DNA of 64,000 nucleotides from Mytilus edulis. Lineage: Eukaryota; Mollusca; Bivalvia; Mytilida; Mytilidae. Below, one piece after another: positions 44,477 to 55,264 of the stretch (positions are counted from its first letter, which is position 1; every line of letters starts with the position of its first letter). The notes below the pieces were generated by a model. The model saw only the letters and a program-made list of their open reading frames with translations. It was not told the origin of the DNA and ran no database searches. The stretch spans positions 47,799,289-47,863,288 of the forward strand of contig NC_092346.1 in assembly GCF_963676685.1 (NCBI RefSeq). The letters are read 5' to 3'. Both the position numbers and the translations under genes were made by a program.

Positions 44477-45454
44477 TACATCCCAACAACAAAAAGAGAG
44501 TACATCCCAACAGCAAAAAGAGAGTACATCCCAACAACAAAAAGAGAGTACATCCCAACAGCAAAAAGAGAGTACATCCCAACAGCAAAAAGAGAGTACA
44601 TCCCAACAACAAAAGGAGAGTACATCCCAACAGCAAAAAGAGAGTACATCCCAACAGCAAAAAGAGAGTACATCCCAACAGCAAAAAGAGAGTACATCCC
44701 AACAGCAAAAAGAGAGTACATCCCAACAACAAAAAGAGAGTACATCCCAACAACAAAAAGAGAGTACATCCCAACAACAAAAAGAGTACATCCCAACAGC
44801 AAAAAGAGAGTACATCCCAACAGCAAAAAGAGAGTACATCCCAACAACAAAAAGAGAGTACATCCCAACAGCAAAAAGAGAGTACATCCCAACAGCAAAA
44901 AGAGAGTACATCCCAACAGCAAAAAGAGAGTACATCCCAACAGCAAAAAGAGAGTACATCCCAACAACAAAAAGAGAGTACATCCCAACAACAAAAAGAG
45001 AGTACATCCCAACAACAAAAAGAGAGTACATCCCAACAGCAAAAAGAGTACATCCCAACAGCAAAAAGAGAGTACATCCCAACAGCAAAAAGAGAGAGTA
45101 TATCCCAACAGCAAAAAGAGAGTACATCCCAACAAGAAAAAGAGAGTACATCCCAACAACAAAAAGAGTACATCCCAACAGCAAAAAGAGAGTAAATCCC
45201 AACAGCAAAAAGAGAGTACATCCCAACAACAAAAAGAGAGTACATCCCAACAGCAAAAAGAGAGTACATCCCAACAGCAAAAAGAGAGTACATCCCAACA
45301 ACAAAAAGAGAGTTCATCCCAACAACAAAAAGAGAGTACATCCCAACAGCAAAAAGAGAGTACATCCCAACAGCAAAAAGAGTACATCCCAACAGCAAAA
45401 AGAGAGTACATCCCAACAACAAAAAGAGATTACATCCCAACAACAAAAAGAGAC
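44477..45454 (+). repeat. 24-bp minisatellite, 41 units
   Basis: The unit is TACATCCCAACARCAAAAAG + AGAG. I count 41 units: 36 of 24 bp, four of 22 bp (units 13, 24, 29, 38) and one of 26 bp (unit 26), summing exactly to 978 bp. Two types alternate (AACAAC and AACAGC). Because 24 is divisible by 3 and the unit has few stops, long frames are open on both strands; I do not regard any as a gene. Confidence 0.97.
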
Positions 45455-45662
45455 TAAGTACAGATCTGAGAGTACTAGCATGTCTGCAAAAAGAATGGTA
45501 ATAACAAAAGTACTGAATTCCAAGGTAATTAAAAAAAAGGGGGGAATTCCATCATCAGTTAACCTGACAAAAACAAAGGCTCGGCTACTATCGTACCATG
45601 AACAAATTGAAAATACAGAGAATATAATTACTGACCATGAAGTACTGTCTCTGAAATTGTAA
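45455..45662 (+). repeat. Right flank of the minisatellite, same dispersed repeat
   Basis: TAAGTACAGATCTGAGAGTACT follows the last unit without a break. I associate this phrase, preceded by a single TACATCCCAACA-type unit, with a dispersed mussel repeat. A 60-codon frame (45480-45662) is unrecognised. Confidence 0.4.
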
Positions 45663-45664
45663 CC

Positions 45665-47790
45665 ACCTAATGTTTTATTTTTCACTCTGCCTCAGAGAAA
45701 CGATCAACAGATCGGCTTTCGATGAAGAGTTTTGTACATAATGATTTCCATTGCAATCGCCTTGCATTGTGTTGTTTTATTTTGTATTTGGGCACCGCTT
45801 GTAACATGCTACAGATGCAAACTCATTTAAGCTATGGAGGTTCTTCATCATCTGAATTGGGAACGAAGAGGTAAAGTTCAAAAGTCTAGTTTTCGAATAG
45901 TTATTTCGATAAATTATTGCAAAAAAAAAAGTTTATTTCTAAAATGATGATGAAGTTGGATGCCCCTCTTGGTCTTGGTCTTGGTCTGGTCTCATTATTT
46001 TTAGTCCAAAAATAAGTTAAATTTCAGTTTCTTAGAAGTTGAAAAGTACGTTAAAAAGTGTGTCAGTTATTGCTGTATTGTTAAAAGAATAGGATGATAT
46101 TATTGAAATAATCATAAACAATTTAAATTGTGAAAATATACATGTTGTGTATATACAGACAAAAGCCTACTTCAGTACAACATGTCAACTTAACTGTTTC
46201 GTTTCGATTTAATAACGTCATTCTAGGGAATCCCAGAGTATAAATTGGACGAAAACTGGAAAATTGTTAAACTGCCTTGATAGGAAAACCTGAATCATAC
46301 ATATTTGTTTTGTGTATAGCATTCGTTTTTACTATTAACTCTTTATGTTGGTTATTTAGTGTATTATAAACTGATGAATTATTTATTGCTTAGGATATCT
46401 TTGATTGAAGTTGTTATAAAAAATATGATGAAAAAAATATCAATTTATAAATTAAAAACACATCGTGGTAATATGTACCTGCGAAATTTAAATTTCTATC
46501 ATGTGTTGTGTGCACCCCCGCTTCCTTCCTCATAGGTCGCCACAGCCAATTAAACAACATAAAACTTTATAAAATTGAATTCAGAAAGTTGCTTGTCTGA
46601 CAAAATTAAATATAAAAAGCACTTTTAGTTATACAACATTTAAATGTTGCGAAATATTAATTAGCTAGTTATAAATCAAGAAGAATTGTAAGACATCAAA
46701 GAAACAATTAGGTTTTATATAGTACCAGTGAAACATAAAATATTGAAGCAAAGGAGAATCTGTTTATGTGTTTTTAACTAAGCGCTTATTTCCGATAGAA
46801 AAAATGACATAATTCAATAAATAATAACTTGTGTTTATTTATTTCTTTTGAAGTCTCTTTGCACATTCTTTGTCAATTTTGACAGTTTCTCTTCAAGTAA
46901 ATTACCGCCATTTACTATAAAGTAAAATATACCACTTATAAAACCTTTGTCGTTTTTACATCTTCTCCATGTAAGACATGCATCAATTCACTTTAGTACT
47001 AATAATATGGTATTAATAATTATAAATATCGAGATTAATTATTAGAAATAACGGCTCCCGGGACTTTACAAAAGAAATAATAGCTCTTAAGCGAAATCCA
47101 ATGATGCGAACAGCAGCGCTACAAATGTGTTTGCAATCAATTAATTTATCAATAGAATACAGGGTTCTGGATATAGCATCGGACAAACGACCACTTACCA
47201 ATATTTACAACTTCTCTGAGTTATGACGAGGTTTTATTTTATTTTTGTTGCATGAGAAGCAGGATTTTTGTTGAAAATTCCTTATTGTTGTGAATCATGA
47301 TTAAGTCAGAGTTAGTTACGTCTGTTACATGTCCGTCTTTTAGGGAGATAAGAGAAGACAAAGTCAAAAGGTATGTTTTATAACACTTATTGCAGTTTGG
47401 TGTTTTTTGCTTGTTATTTTATTTTTTTATGGCACTTTTTACTAGTTATTTAATAGTTCTGATTATTCGTATCATTTGGAATAGAAGATAAAAGCACGTG
47501 AATCCTATAATTAAGCGAAATTGAAAGTTTTATTGTAGATTTAAAAAAAAAAAAAAAAAAAAAGTAGTACAAAATTCTTTTTAACGTAAATAGCCGATGG
47601 TGTCGTTACAGTTTTTTTTCCAGTGTAGTAATATAATCATAAAAAAAACTCCTGTCAGTAAAAAGTATCTTCTTAAGTTTCTTATGCACGAAGAAGGCTA
47701 CTGGCTTTAACATCATTTAATTTAAAAATCGAAATCGAACGAAATAGTTTAAAATTATCTCATATGGTGCTTCCAAATGGTCTTGTAGAA
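45665..47790. other. Intergenic stretch, no gene recognised
   Basis: A (CTTGGT)n-like run lies at 45969-45990 and an A-run at 47542-47563. Nothing coding is recognised. Confidence 0.4.
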
Positions 47791-47804
47791 CTGTCCACTG
47801 ATTT

Positions 47805-48085
47805 TAATGCCCCATTTATGGCCATTATGTTTTCTGGCCTGTGCGTCTGTTCTTCCGTCCGTCCGTTCGTCCGTTCGTCTCGCTTCAGGTTAAAGTTTTG
47901 GTTAAAGTTTTTGGTCGAGGTACTTTTTGATGAGGTCCAATCAACTTGAAACTTAGTATGCATGTTCCCTATGATATGATCTTTCTAATTTAAATGCCAA
48001 ATTAGAGATTTCCCCCCATTTTCACGGTCAACTGAACATAGAAAATGATAGTGTGGATGGGGCATCCGTGTACTGGGAAAACATT
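47805..48085 (+). repeat. Dispersed repeat (copy 1 of GTTTTTGGTCAAGG family)
   Basis: GCCATTATGTTTTCTGGCCT, (CGTCCGTTCGT)n at 47857-47880, CAGGTTAAAG, CCAATCAACTTGAAACTTAG, TATGATATGATCTTTCTAAT and TTCACGGTCAACTGAACATA recur in the same order at 54900-55125. Confidence 0.75.
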
Positions 48086-48089
48086 CTTG

Positions 48090-49595
48090 TTCATATACAT
48101 TTTTGGACTGGTGTAGTGATTTAAACTTCTTTACTGAATATGACGATGGAAGTATAACATTGGCATATTAAATAATTCCATGATATGACCATCTGTTCAA
48201 TTAGTAAGAAAATAAGTGAAGTTGTGGTTGTTTGGGAGAGTTCGATTCTTCAATTAAAAAGATAAAATAAGGCAGCGCGTGTCCACAGAAAACAAAATAA
48301 ATATTGTCAAAAGATAACAAGAATAAGAAATACAAAAATAAATCAACGATTAAAGGTTCAAAAATACAGTTATTAAAGGTAGAAAACCAAAACATAAAAA
48401 TAAAAAAGTATAAAAGACAGAAAAGGCCTAGGGCGAGCCAATATTTCGACTTATATAAAGATGAAAGGTTGTTAAACTACAGACGAATAACAATGCGTCG
48501 ACCCGATCACAAGAGAACGTAGTGACAACAGACCTGTTGATATAATACTGCTTTACAGTGAATTGGAAAAGGTATAAAAATAATAATTTAAAGGCTATAT
48601 GGCACAGACGTTAGAGTTATTTACATCCTTTTATTATTTTCTGACTCATATTTTCCCTAATATAATACAGTTTGCTCCTATACCAGCACAATCAGTCGCA
48701 AAGGAAATTACATTTACAGACACTTTACTCTTTGGAGAAGAGAATCGGAATATACAAATTGATACCAATTTATCAGATTGTATGTAAGGAATAGCGGAAA
48801 ATGGGCTCAAAAATTTAACTTAAAAATTGCAGAAAATAGGATCCATGCTCTTAGTTTTATTAGTTTTAAGTAGTCCCTTGTTTTATTACGAACTAATATA
48901 AATTGATACCAATGTACACGATTGTACGAGAATTAGCAACAATTCATTAAATATAGGGAAAATAGGCCCTAAAAACTTATAAAATAAAATGTGCAGAAAA
49001 TATGATCCATTTCCTTAGCTTCGACCGTTTAAAGTATAGTCTCTTGTTTTACTAGAACTTGATAAGGTATAGAAATGAGTAATAAGGTCTTTAAGTGTTT
49101 AACAGATATTCCTTCATTTAGTGCTTTATGGCTTATTTCACACTAAATCAGACTAAAGGAAGCTTTATTGATTCTAATCGGGAAGTAAAATGTTTTTATT
49201 TGATAAGATTGTATAGAAAAGGGTTTGTTGAGTAGGAAATAAAACTTATTTACTATCTGTGAGTCAGAAACAAATTTTCAGACAGCAAAAACGTGATGAA
49301 ATATATCGAGCTGTTCGTTTAAAATCAAAGTATTATCCAAACTTTTCATCTGAAACAACACGAGTGTTATTCATATATAACCAAGTGCAAGTCTAAAAAA
49401 TGAAATCGAAATAAATAAGCAGGTATCTTTTTATGAGAGAAAACCACCACATGGGACAAAGTTGGTATATTGAAATTATAGTTTGAGATAATTTATTTTA
49501 AAAGTAACCACCCAGTACTGTTTCAAAAGTCAACAGCTTCGACTGCTGGCTCACTTTCCCTATCAAACAAGTTTCTATTTTCTGAATCTTTTAAA
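48090..49595. other. Intergenic stretch, no gene recognised
   Basis: AT-rich with related phrases near 48780 and 48960 (GGAAAATRGGMYC, AAATTTAACTTAAAAA/AAAACTTATAAAATAA), suggesting an old ~170-bp duplication. No coding is supported. Confidence 0.35.
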
Positions 49596-49599
49596 CTGA

Positions 49600-50024
49600 T
49601 GTAAATTTCATTTCATTTTGACGAAGTTGAAATCAGCCCTGCGAAAAGTTTACGAACGCCATCACATATGGTTGACCGTTATGGAATATCGGTTTCACAG
49701 ATTATGAAGGATATGCAATTGTTCCAATTGAAATATTCAAAATTCCGTCCTCTTTTCCTCAAATGTGACCTATCGAAGCAGACTTATCACCGAGTCTGTA
49801 CTTACACGAGCAACACAACGTGTGTCACATGTGGAGAAGGATCTGCTTATTCATCCGGATTACCTGAGATTACTCGTTGTTTTTTTGTGGGATTAAAAGA
49901 TCACTCATTGTTGTAGTGGAATTAAATTTGTTCAGTCTGTAGTTTTCTGTGTATTGTTTTGTGAAATGGTGTGTCATTGCGTTTTGTCAGTTGGTTTCGA
50001 TTTATGAGTTTGAATATTCCTCTG
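49600..50024 (+). repeat. Dispersed repeat, left half (split by a LINE)
   Basis: CATATGGTTGACCGTTATGG, TCACATGTGGAGAAGGATCT, GCTTATTCATCCGGATTACC, TCGATTTATGAGTTTGAATA and TTCCTCTG. The expected continuation GGTATCTTT(T/C)G(C/T)CCCTCTTTT appears only at 51792, after the LINE. A reverse copy without the insertion is at 38036-38290. Confidence 0.75.
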
Positions 50025-51617
50025 TTATTTACATCTTTTAAAAATCTATCAGAAGACGAAGTTAAGACCATCATAAATAAATTGCAATGTAAATCATGCG
50101 AACTTGACATTTTGCCTACGAAAGTACTTAAATCGTTCCTTAGTGAATTGTTGCCTGTTATCACAAAGTTAGTTAACTTGTCTCTTAGTCAAGGCGTCTT
50201 CCCATTAAGATGGAAGCAAGCGGTAGTCAGGCCTCTGCTGAAAAAGGCTGGTCTTGAACTAATTTACTCAAATTATAGACCAGTAAGCAACTTGTCTTTC
50301 CTGTCTAAATTAATTGAAAAATGTGCGCTATATAGACTGAATGAACACGTGAAAGATCATGATCTCCTTCCTACAAACCAATCTGCGTATCGTCAATTCC
50401 ATTCGTGCGAATCGGCCCTTCTACGACTCGTTAATGACATACTCGATGGGATGGAGCATCAAGAAGTCACCGCTATGATCGCCGTTGATTTAAGTGCAGC
50501 ATTCGATACTGTAGATCATAGTATTTTGATAAATGTACTCGAATATCAGTACGGTGTAAATGGAACCGCACTTAAATGGATCGATTCCTATTTGAGACCT
50601 CGAAGCTGTCGTGTAAATGTCAGCTCTACAACATCATCAGAGCGACAACTTGAGTGTAGCGTACCACAGGGAAGTTGCTTAGGTCCCTGGCTTTATTTAG
50701 TCTACGCCGGAACCCTATTCGACATTATTCCACCATCTATTACTGTGTACGGATTTGCCGACGACCATACTGCTAATAAACGTTTCGTGCCAACATTAAC
50801 GAATGAGATGGATGCAATTCGTGACTTACAGGACTGCGCTGTTCTTATAAACACCTGGATGAACAGTAACAAACTAAAAATGAACAATGCAAAAACAGAG
50901 TTTATTCTCTTTGGCAGTCGACAACAACTCTCTAAATGTCAGACAAAAGAAATAATCATTTGTGGAGATGTTATAAAATCAAAAACATGTATACGGTACT
51001 TAGGAGCTTTTCTGGATGAGACTCTAAACTTCAAAGACCATATTACTAAAAAATGTAAGACAGCAATGATGAACTACTACAAAATAAAGTGCATAAGATC
51101 CTATCTATCGAAAGAAGCAACTGAAACTTTGGTCTTATCTTTGGTTATTTCACATTTAGATTATTGCAATGTTATACTTTTTGGAGTTTCACAAACTGAT
51201 TTATATAAATTGCAACGTATACAGAATATGTGTGCCAAACTTGTGTTAAACCGTTCTAAGTATGACAGTGCCAAGCAAGCATTGTTTGACTTACACTGGC
51301 TTCCGATCAAAGCCAGAATTACATTTAAAATCTTAACATACATGTACAACTGTCATGTAGGTAATGCACCATCTTATTTGATCAATTTGTTAAATCCTCA
51401 AGTGTCGAAACGTTCATTAAGGTCGTCAGAGTCATCTATTGGTTGTTATGCAGTCCCATATAACAAAAAGAAAACTTTTTCAGATAGAAGCTTTAGTACT
51501 ATTGGGCCAAAATTGTGGAATGAACTAGGTACAAATGTAAGAAACTCTGAATCTTTGGATATTTTTAAATGTCGGTTGAAAACATTGTATTTCCAAAATT
51601 ATTTTGAACTTTTCTGA
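49971..51617 (+). CDS. LINE reverse transcriptase, partial, frame still open
   Basis: A 548-codon uninterrupted frame encodes a non-LTR reverse transcriptase: [18 protein letters not shown] (fingers), [13 protein letters not shown] (palm motif A), [12 protein letters not shown] (motif B), YGFADDHT (catalytic motif C) and [10 protein letters not shown] (motif D). A C-terminal region follows with [10 protein letters not shown] and [12 protein letters not shown]. About the first 18 residues come from the flanking dispersed repeat, so the annotated ATG is not the element's own. The endonuclease is missing through 5' truncation, so autonomous activity is not expected. The lack of stops suggests a recent insertion. 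Confidence 0.88.
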   Translation: MSLRFVSWFRFMSLNIPLLFTSFKNLSEDEVKTIINKLQCKSCELDILPTKVLKSFLSELLPVITKLVNLSLSQGVFPLRWKQAVVRPLLKKAGLELIYSNYRPVSNLSFLSKLIEKCALYRLNEHVKDHDLLPTNQSAYRQFHSCESALLRLVNDILDGMEHQEVTAMIAVDLSAAFDTVDHSILINVLEYQYGVNGTALKWIDSYLRPRSCRVNVSSTTSSERQLECSVPQGSCLGPWLYLVYAGTLFDIIPPSITVYGFADDHTANKRFVPTLTNEMDAIRDLQDCAVLINTWMNSNKLKMNNAKTEFILFGSRQQLSKCQTKEIIICGDVIKSKTCIRYLGAFLDETLNFKDHITKKCKTAMMNYYKIKCIRSYLSKEATETLVLSLVISHLDYCNVILFGVSQTDLYKLQRIQNMCAKLVLNRSKYDSAKQALFDLHWLPIKARITFKILTYMYNCHVGNAPSYLINLLNPQVSKRSLRSSESSIGCYAVPYNKKKTFSDRSFSTIGPKLWNELGTNVRNSESLDIFKCRLKTLYFQNYFELF

Positions 51618-51791
51618 CTTTTTTCTTGTGTATCACAGTATAAATTTTCAATTTTTTGGTATTGTACATACATATTGTATTTTTGTTTAGTATTTTTGTA
51701 TTTTATATGTCATTTATGTACAACGCCATTGAATACATATTGTATATGTAGAAATAGGCGTTTAATTAAGTTTTCATGTTTCATGTTTCAT
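50025..51791 (+). mobile_element. 5'-truncated LINE (CR1/L2-like) inserted in a dispersed repeat
   Basis: The element starts abruptly inside an open frame at about 50025 and ends in a short 7-bp tandem tail (TTCATGT repeated about three times, 51773-51791). This is the type of 3' end seen in CR1/L2-like LINEs rather than a poly(A) tail. Both flanks belong to one dispersed repeat, which defines the edges. There is no endonuclease domain. No clear target duplication is visible. Confidence 0.75.
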
Positions 51792-51840
51792 GGTATCTTT
51801 TGCCCCTCTTTTATTGTATTTTATGATATATGTGATCAAA
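51792..51840 (+). repeat. Dispersed repeat, right half
   Basis: GGTATCTTTTGCCCCTCTTT continues the repeat left off at 50024. Confidence 0.6.
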
Positions 51841-51844
51841 GAAA

Positions 51845-52835
51845 AAGAAAAACACAAAAAAAAATCAAAAAAAATAGTCTTCGGTATAAGTCCAAATATT
51901 AGGAAACCACTAGCTTACCAATACCATTAACAAGTGTCATATTCCTGAGTGGGAATTGACTATAGCACAGAACAGTCATTAATATTACGTGTGATCCGTA
52001 TTATATCTATGAGTAATGTTCAAATAACGGAGATGATTCGCAATGATATTTTTTATTCGAAAATAAAATTCCGCTATCGCTATACTAAAAATGAGTAACC
52101 GACTTCGCCATTTCCTACAGAAACTAAGCACGAAATTGCATAGGATCATTAACATGATTGAGCAAAGGGCGAACACAATATTGTTTGCTTTGTATTAAGT
52201 TATTAGGTCAAATTCATCATTCTTCATTCAAAATTACATTTATTCACTTTAATTGGTCAGTTTTCTATATTTCATTCGCCAGACCGTCAGTAACTTAATA
52301 TATTCGAAGCGAAATAATGTACTTAGTAAATAAAATACATTAAGATAAGAAGATAACAAACGTATCTTTACCAGGTGTTGTTTCAAATTATCTACTATGC
52401 ACTGTTAATTAATTATTGCATAATACTAACGCTATAGAAGAACATGTGCATCCGGTATCTATATGAAATGTCAAATTAACACTGAATATCTAAATGTCTA
52501 ATTATACAATACACTGTGCTAAAGAGTGTAAATTGAGACAACGATACGCCTTGTCCCCAAACATTTTAGACATAGGGTTTTAGAATTTCCTTATTGGAAA
52601 TGGTGTTTTTAAACAAAATACAGAATTGACTAATTTTTCGTTTTAAAAATTCCAGTGGCAGATATTTCATACATTTTCATGACGAAATCAAATAAATACT
52701 AAATCATTTGAATAAAAGACAAATTTCATGTGTAAAGGTAGATGGGAACAGCAACCTAACGACACAAACACATAAAAGACATTTAGAGGTCTAGATACGG
52801 TTGCTTATAAATATTGCGCCTAAATCTGAGTCGCC
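51845..52835. other. Intergenic stretch, no feature recognised
   Basis: AT-rich without supported genes or repeats. Confidence 0.4.
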
Positions 52836-52844
52836 CCGATATTT

Positions 52845-53055
52845 TTTTTTGTACAGTTACAACGATGCACATGGTGTACTGTTACACCTCTGTATCAGGT
52901 TACAGAAGGGTTTGGCGCCATCAAACTAGTTCAACATTTTATATGTGCCTAAACCAAAGCAAGAGCCCGTATTTCAGTAGTTGTGGTTGTTTAATGTCGG
53001 TCATATACTTGGTTTTCGTCATGTCCTCAATTAAATGCATTATGCAAATAAAGAG
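52845..53055 (+). repeat. Dispersed repeat, divergent copy
   Basis: GTACTGTTACACCTCTGTATC, TATGTGCCTAAACCAAAGCA, AGAGCCCGTATTTCAGTAGT and TGTGGTTG correspond to the 32960-33030 segment (GTATGTGCCTATCCCAAGTCAG, GAGCCTGTAATTCAGTGG, TTGTCGTTTG). It abuts the element at 53059. Confidence 0.6.
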
Positions 53056-53251
53056 ATATCAAGGCCGTAGCTAGGCATGTTATTTTAGTGAGGCAAAATA
53101 ATTGAGCCGAGCGAAGCGAGGCGAAATTTTTTTTTGGAGGGTATGTAATGAATGGTGCAAAATCCTGCATTCTAGGCATTTTTAGAGAGTTTGATAATGT
53201 TTTGAATTTAGACACTTTTTATATAAATTTTTCATTTTTTTAGACTTTTAC

Positions 53252-53285
53252 CAAGGATTTGTATAGTTTACTATACAAATCCTTG
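53252..53285. repeat. 34-bp near-perfect palindrome
   Basis: CAAGGATTTGTATAGT followed by its complement ACTATACAAATCCTTG with a 2-base centre. Confidence 0.85.
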
Positions 53286-53432
53286 CTTTTACTAACACCA
53301 AATTTTTAACAACTTTATTTGAATTTATATGTAAGATAATCATCCAAATATCACTGATTTGAGTCTGCTGCCAGAACATAGAACAAACATCGATTCTGTA
53401 GAGTTTTCCAAAGTTTTCTATGGCCGGTTCAG

Positions 53433-53633
53433 TCAAATCGTTTCAGAATCATAATTTGTTCTGCTGATATCCTTATCGCGATGAACATGGAGCATGGCAA
53501 GACCACACAATCTCGCGCCACTCATGCATGCTCTTTTCCAAGTTTTCAGTTGTTTCAGGGCAGTCTGTGTTTCTAAAGGTAGCACATCATCATCAACACA
53601 ATGATCAATGTCTTCTTCCAATTCCTTCTCCAT
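53433..53633 (-). pseudogene. hAT transposase C-terminal remnant
   Basis: Open for 66 codons. RLCGLAMLHVHRDKDI resembles the (R)LSxLALLxIHxD(I/L) block at the end of hAT dimerisation domains (ZMYM1-like and similar domesticated or transposon proteins). Only this last part is recognisable and a stop follows after SETI. It is carried inside the element 53059-54711. The call rests on a short motif. Confidence 0.45.
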
Positions 53634-54889
53634 CAGTAATCTGGTAGCAGCATCGGTAGTAATAGTTTTGTTTGCAAAAGAAGGGAAATAAGCTTTCCTG
53701 TAAGCACCATCATACAGTCGCAGTTACAAAATATTAAACTCGCTTTTATGCTGACAAAGAGTAGACAAACTAGGGATAGAATGAGATAAAATACATGTAT
53801 ATGATTCTATCTATAGAGTAAGTATATATGGGTACAGGATAATTGGTATGGATTTTTTGACGTTTGTACATGTAGTTCTGTAATTTCAAATTATTTCTGG
53901 AAATAGTTGGTGGTATTTTAGTTCCAGAATCTATAAATTTAGGGGTTAGGGTTTGGGGGTGTCCGATTCCGAAACCCCGAATATAAAGAAACGAAATTCC
54001 GTAGTCCCGAATAAGTAAAGACAAAATCCTGTGTTAAAGGTTCTACCATTCCTCAATAATATCAAATTGGAATATGGGATATTCTTTCAATTTTTAAAGT
54101 TAAAAAAACATGGATAAAAACAAATCCATGCATTCATGTTTCATATCATTTATATTTAATTTATCTGTAAACAGAAAGTTTAAAGTTCGTGAAATGAATA
54201 CGCAGACAGGACTGCCCCCTTGCGATGCCCAGTACTTGATTTGTCAAAAGTTGGTGAAACGGCGAAATGAATACGCAGACATGACTGCCACCTTCCGAAG
54301 ACCAGTACTGTATTTGTCAGTCTACTTATCGTTTTTTTTATTGTTCTAATGAAGTTATATGCTATACTCAGACTCTGTTAAAAAAAATAGTTTACTAGAA
54401 TTGTTCCTTCTTTACCTTCAGTGTCAGTTTTCCTTTTTCTGCAACAGCCTGTTTTTAACTCAAGATCCATCATGATTATCGTTACTATAGGTTGATGTAA
54501 TCGAGAAACATCACCCGTTGAGATGCTTAGTTATATCCAGGAAGAATAGTTTAAAACTAATGATGACAAGTTATAGAAATTAAGGTTGAGACAGAACAAC
54601 AAATGACTATTATATTTATATATATGTATAAAAAAAAATAATCAGTGTCGAAATTTTAGTGAGGCAATTGCCTCACTTGCCTCAATGGTAGCTACGGCCT
54701 TGGATATGGCAAATTTACCCTGAATATTTTTTACGTATATTACAAGTGTGGACACAGATGAGTGTGGATAGTATGTATGGATGTTTGACAGTGTCTTATG
54801 ACAAAATGAGTTCTATGTTTTTTCTATATGGTGTTATTAACTATGTTGCACGATGACAACCAATCTGAGCATTATGAGTGTTATTTATT

Positions 54890-55260
54890 AAATTTTTTAT
54901 GCCCCCACCTACAATAGTAGACAGGCATTATGTTTTCTGGTCTGTGATCCGTTCGTTCGTTTGTCCCGCTTTAGGTTAAAGTTTTTGGTCAAGGTAGTTT
55001 TTGATGAAGCTGAAGTCCAATCAACTCGAAACTTAGTACACATGTTCATTATGATATGATCTTTCTAATTTTAAAGCCAAATTAGACTTTTGACCCCAAT
55101 TTCACGGTCCATTGAACATAGAAAATGGAAGTGGGAGTTTCAGGTTAAAGTTTTTGGTCAAAGTAGTTTTTGATGAAGCTGAATTCCAATCAACTTGAAA
55201 CTTACTACACTTGTTGCATATGATATGATCTTTCTAATTTCAAAACTCATAACTGCTCCA
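54890..55260 (+). repeat. Dispersed repeat (copy 2 of GTTTTTGGTCAAGG family)
   Basis: GGCATTATGTTTTCTGGTCT, GTTCGTTCGTTTGTCCCGCT, GTTTTTGATGAAGCTGAAGT, CCAATCAACTCGAAACTTAG and ATGATATGATCTTTCTAATT match copy 1 at 47.8 kb. The phrase CAGGTTAAAGTTTTTGGTCAA...GAAACTTACTACAC restarts at 55141, giving an internal duplication. Confidence 0.75.
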
Positions 55261-55264
55261 AAAG

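Larger units (their letters stand above)
53059..54711. mobile_element. hAT-like TIR element, decayed
   Basis: CAAGGCCGTAGCTA at the left (from about 53063) and TAGCTACGGCCTTG at the right (to about 54704) are exact 14-bp inverted repeats. They are followed inside by AGTGAGGCAA-type words in both halves. GATAT lies directly outside both ends. A minus-strand coding remnant (53433-53633) resembles the C-terminal dimerisation end of hAT-family proteins. Confidence 0.65.

Noticed and set aside
44398-45457. Long repeated ORFs on both strands (up to 346 codons)
   Set aside because: They are the product of a 24-bp minisatellite lacking stop codons; frame shifts between units and equal openness on both strands argue against coding.
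49668-49916. 82-codon ORF with several cysteines
   Set aside because: It lies within the dispersed repeat shared with 38.04-38.29 kb; length and Cys pattern reflect the repeat and no gene structure is seen.
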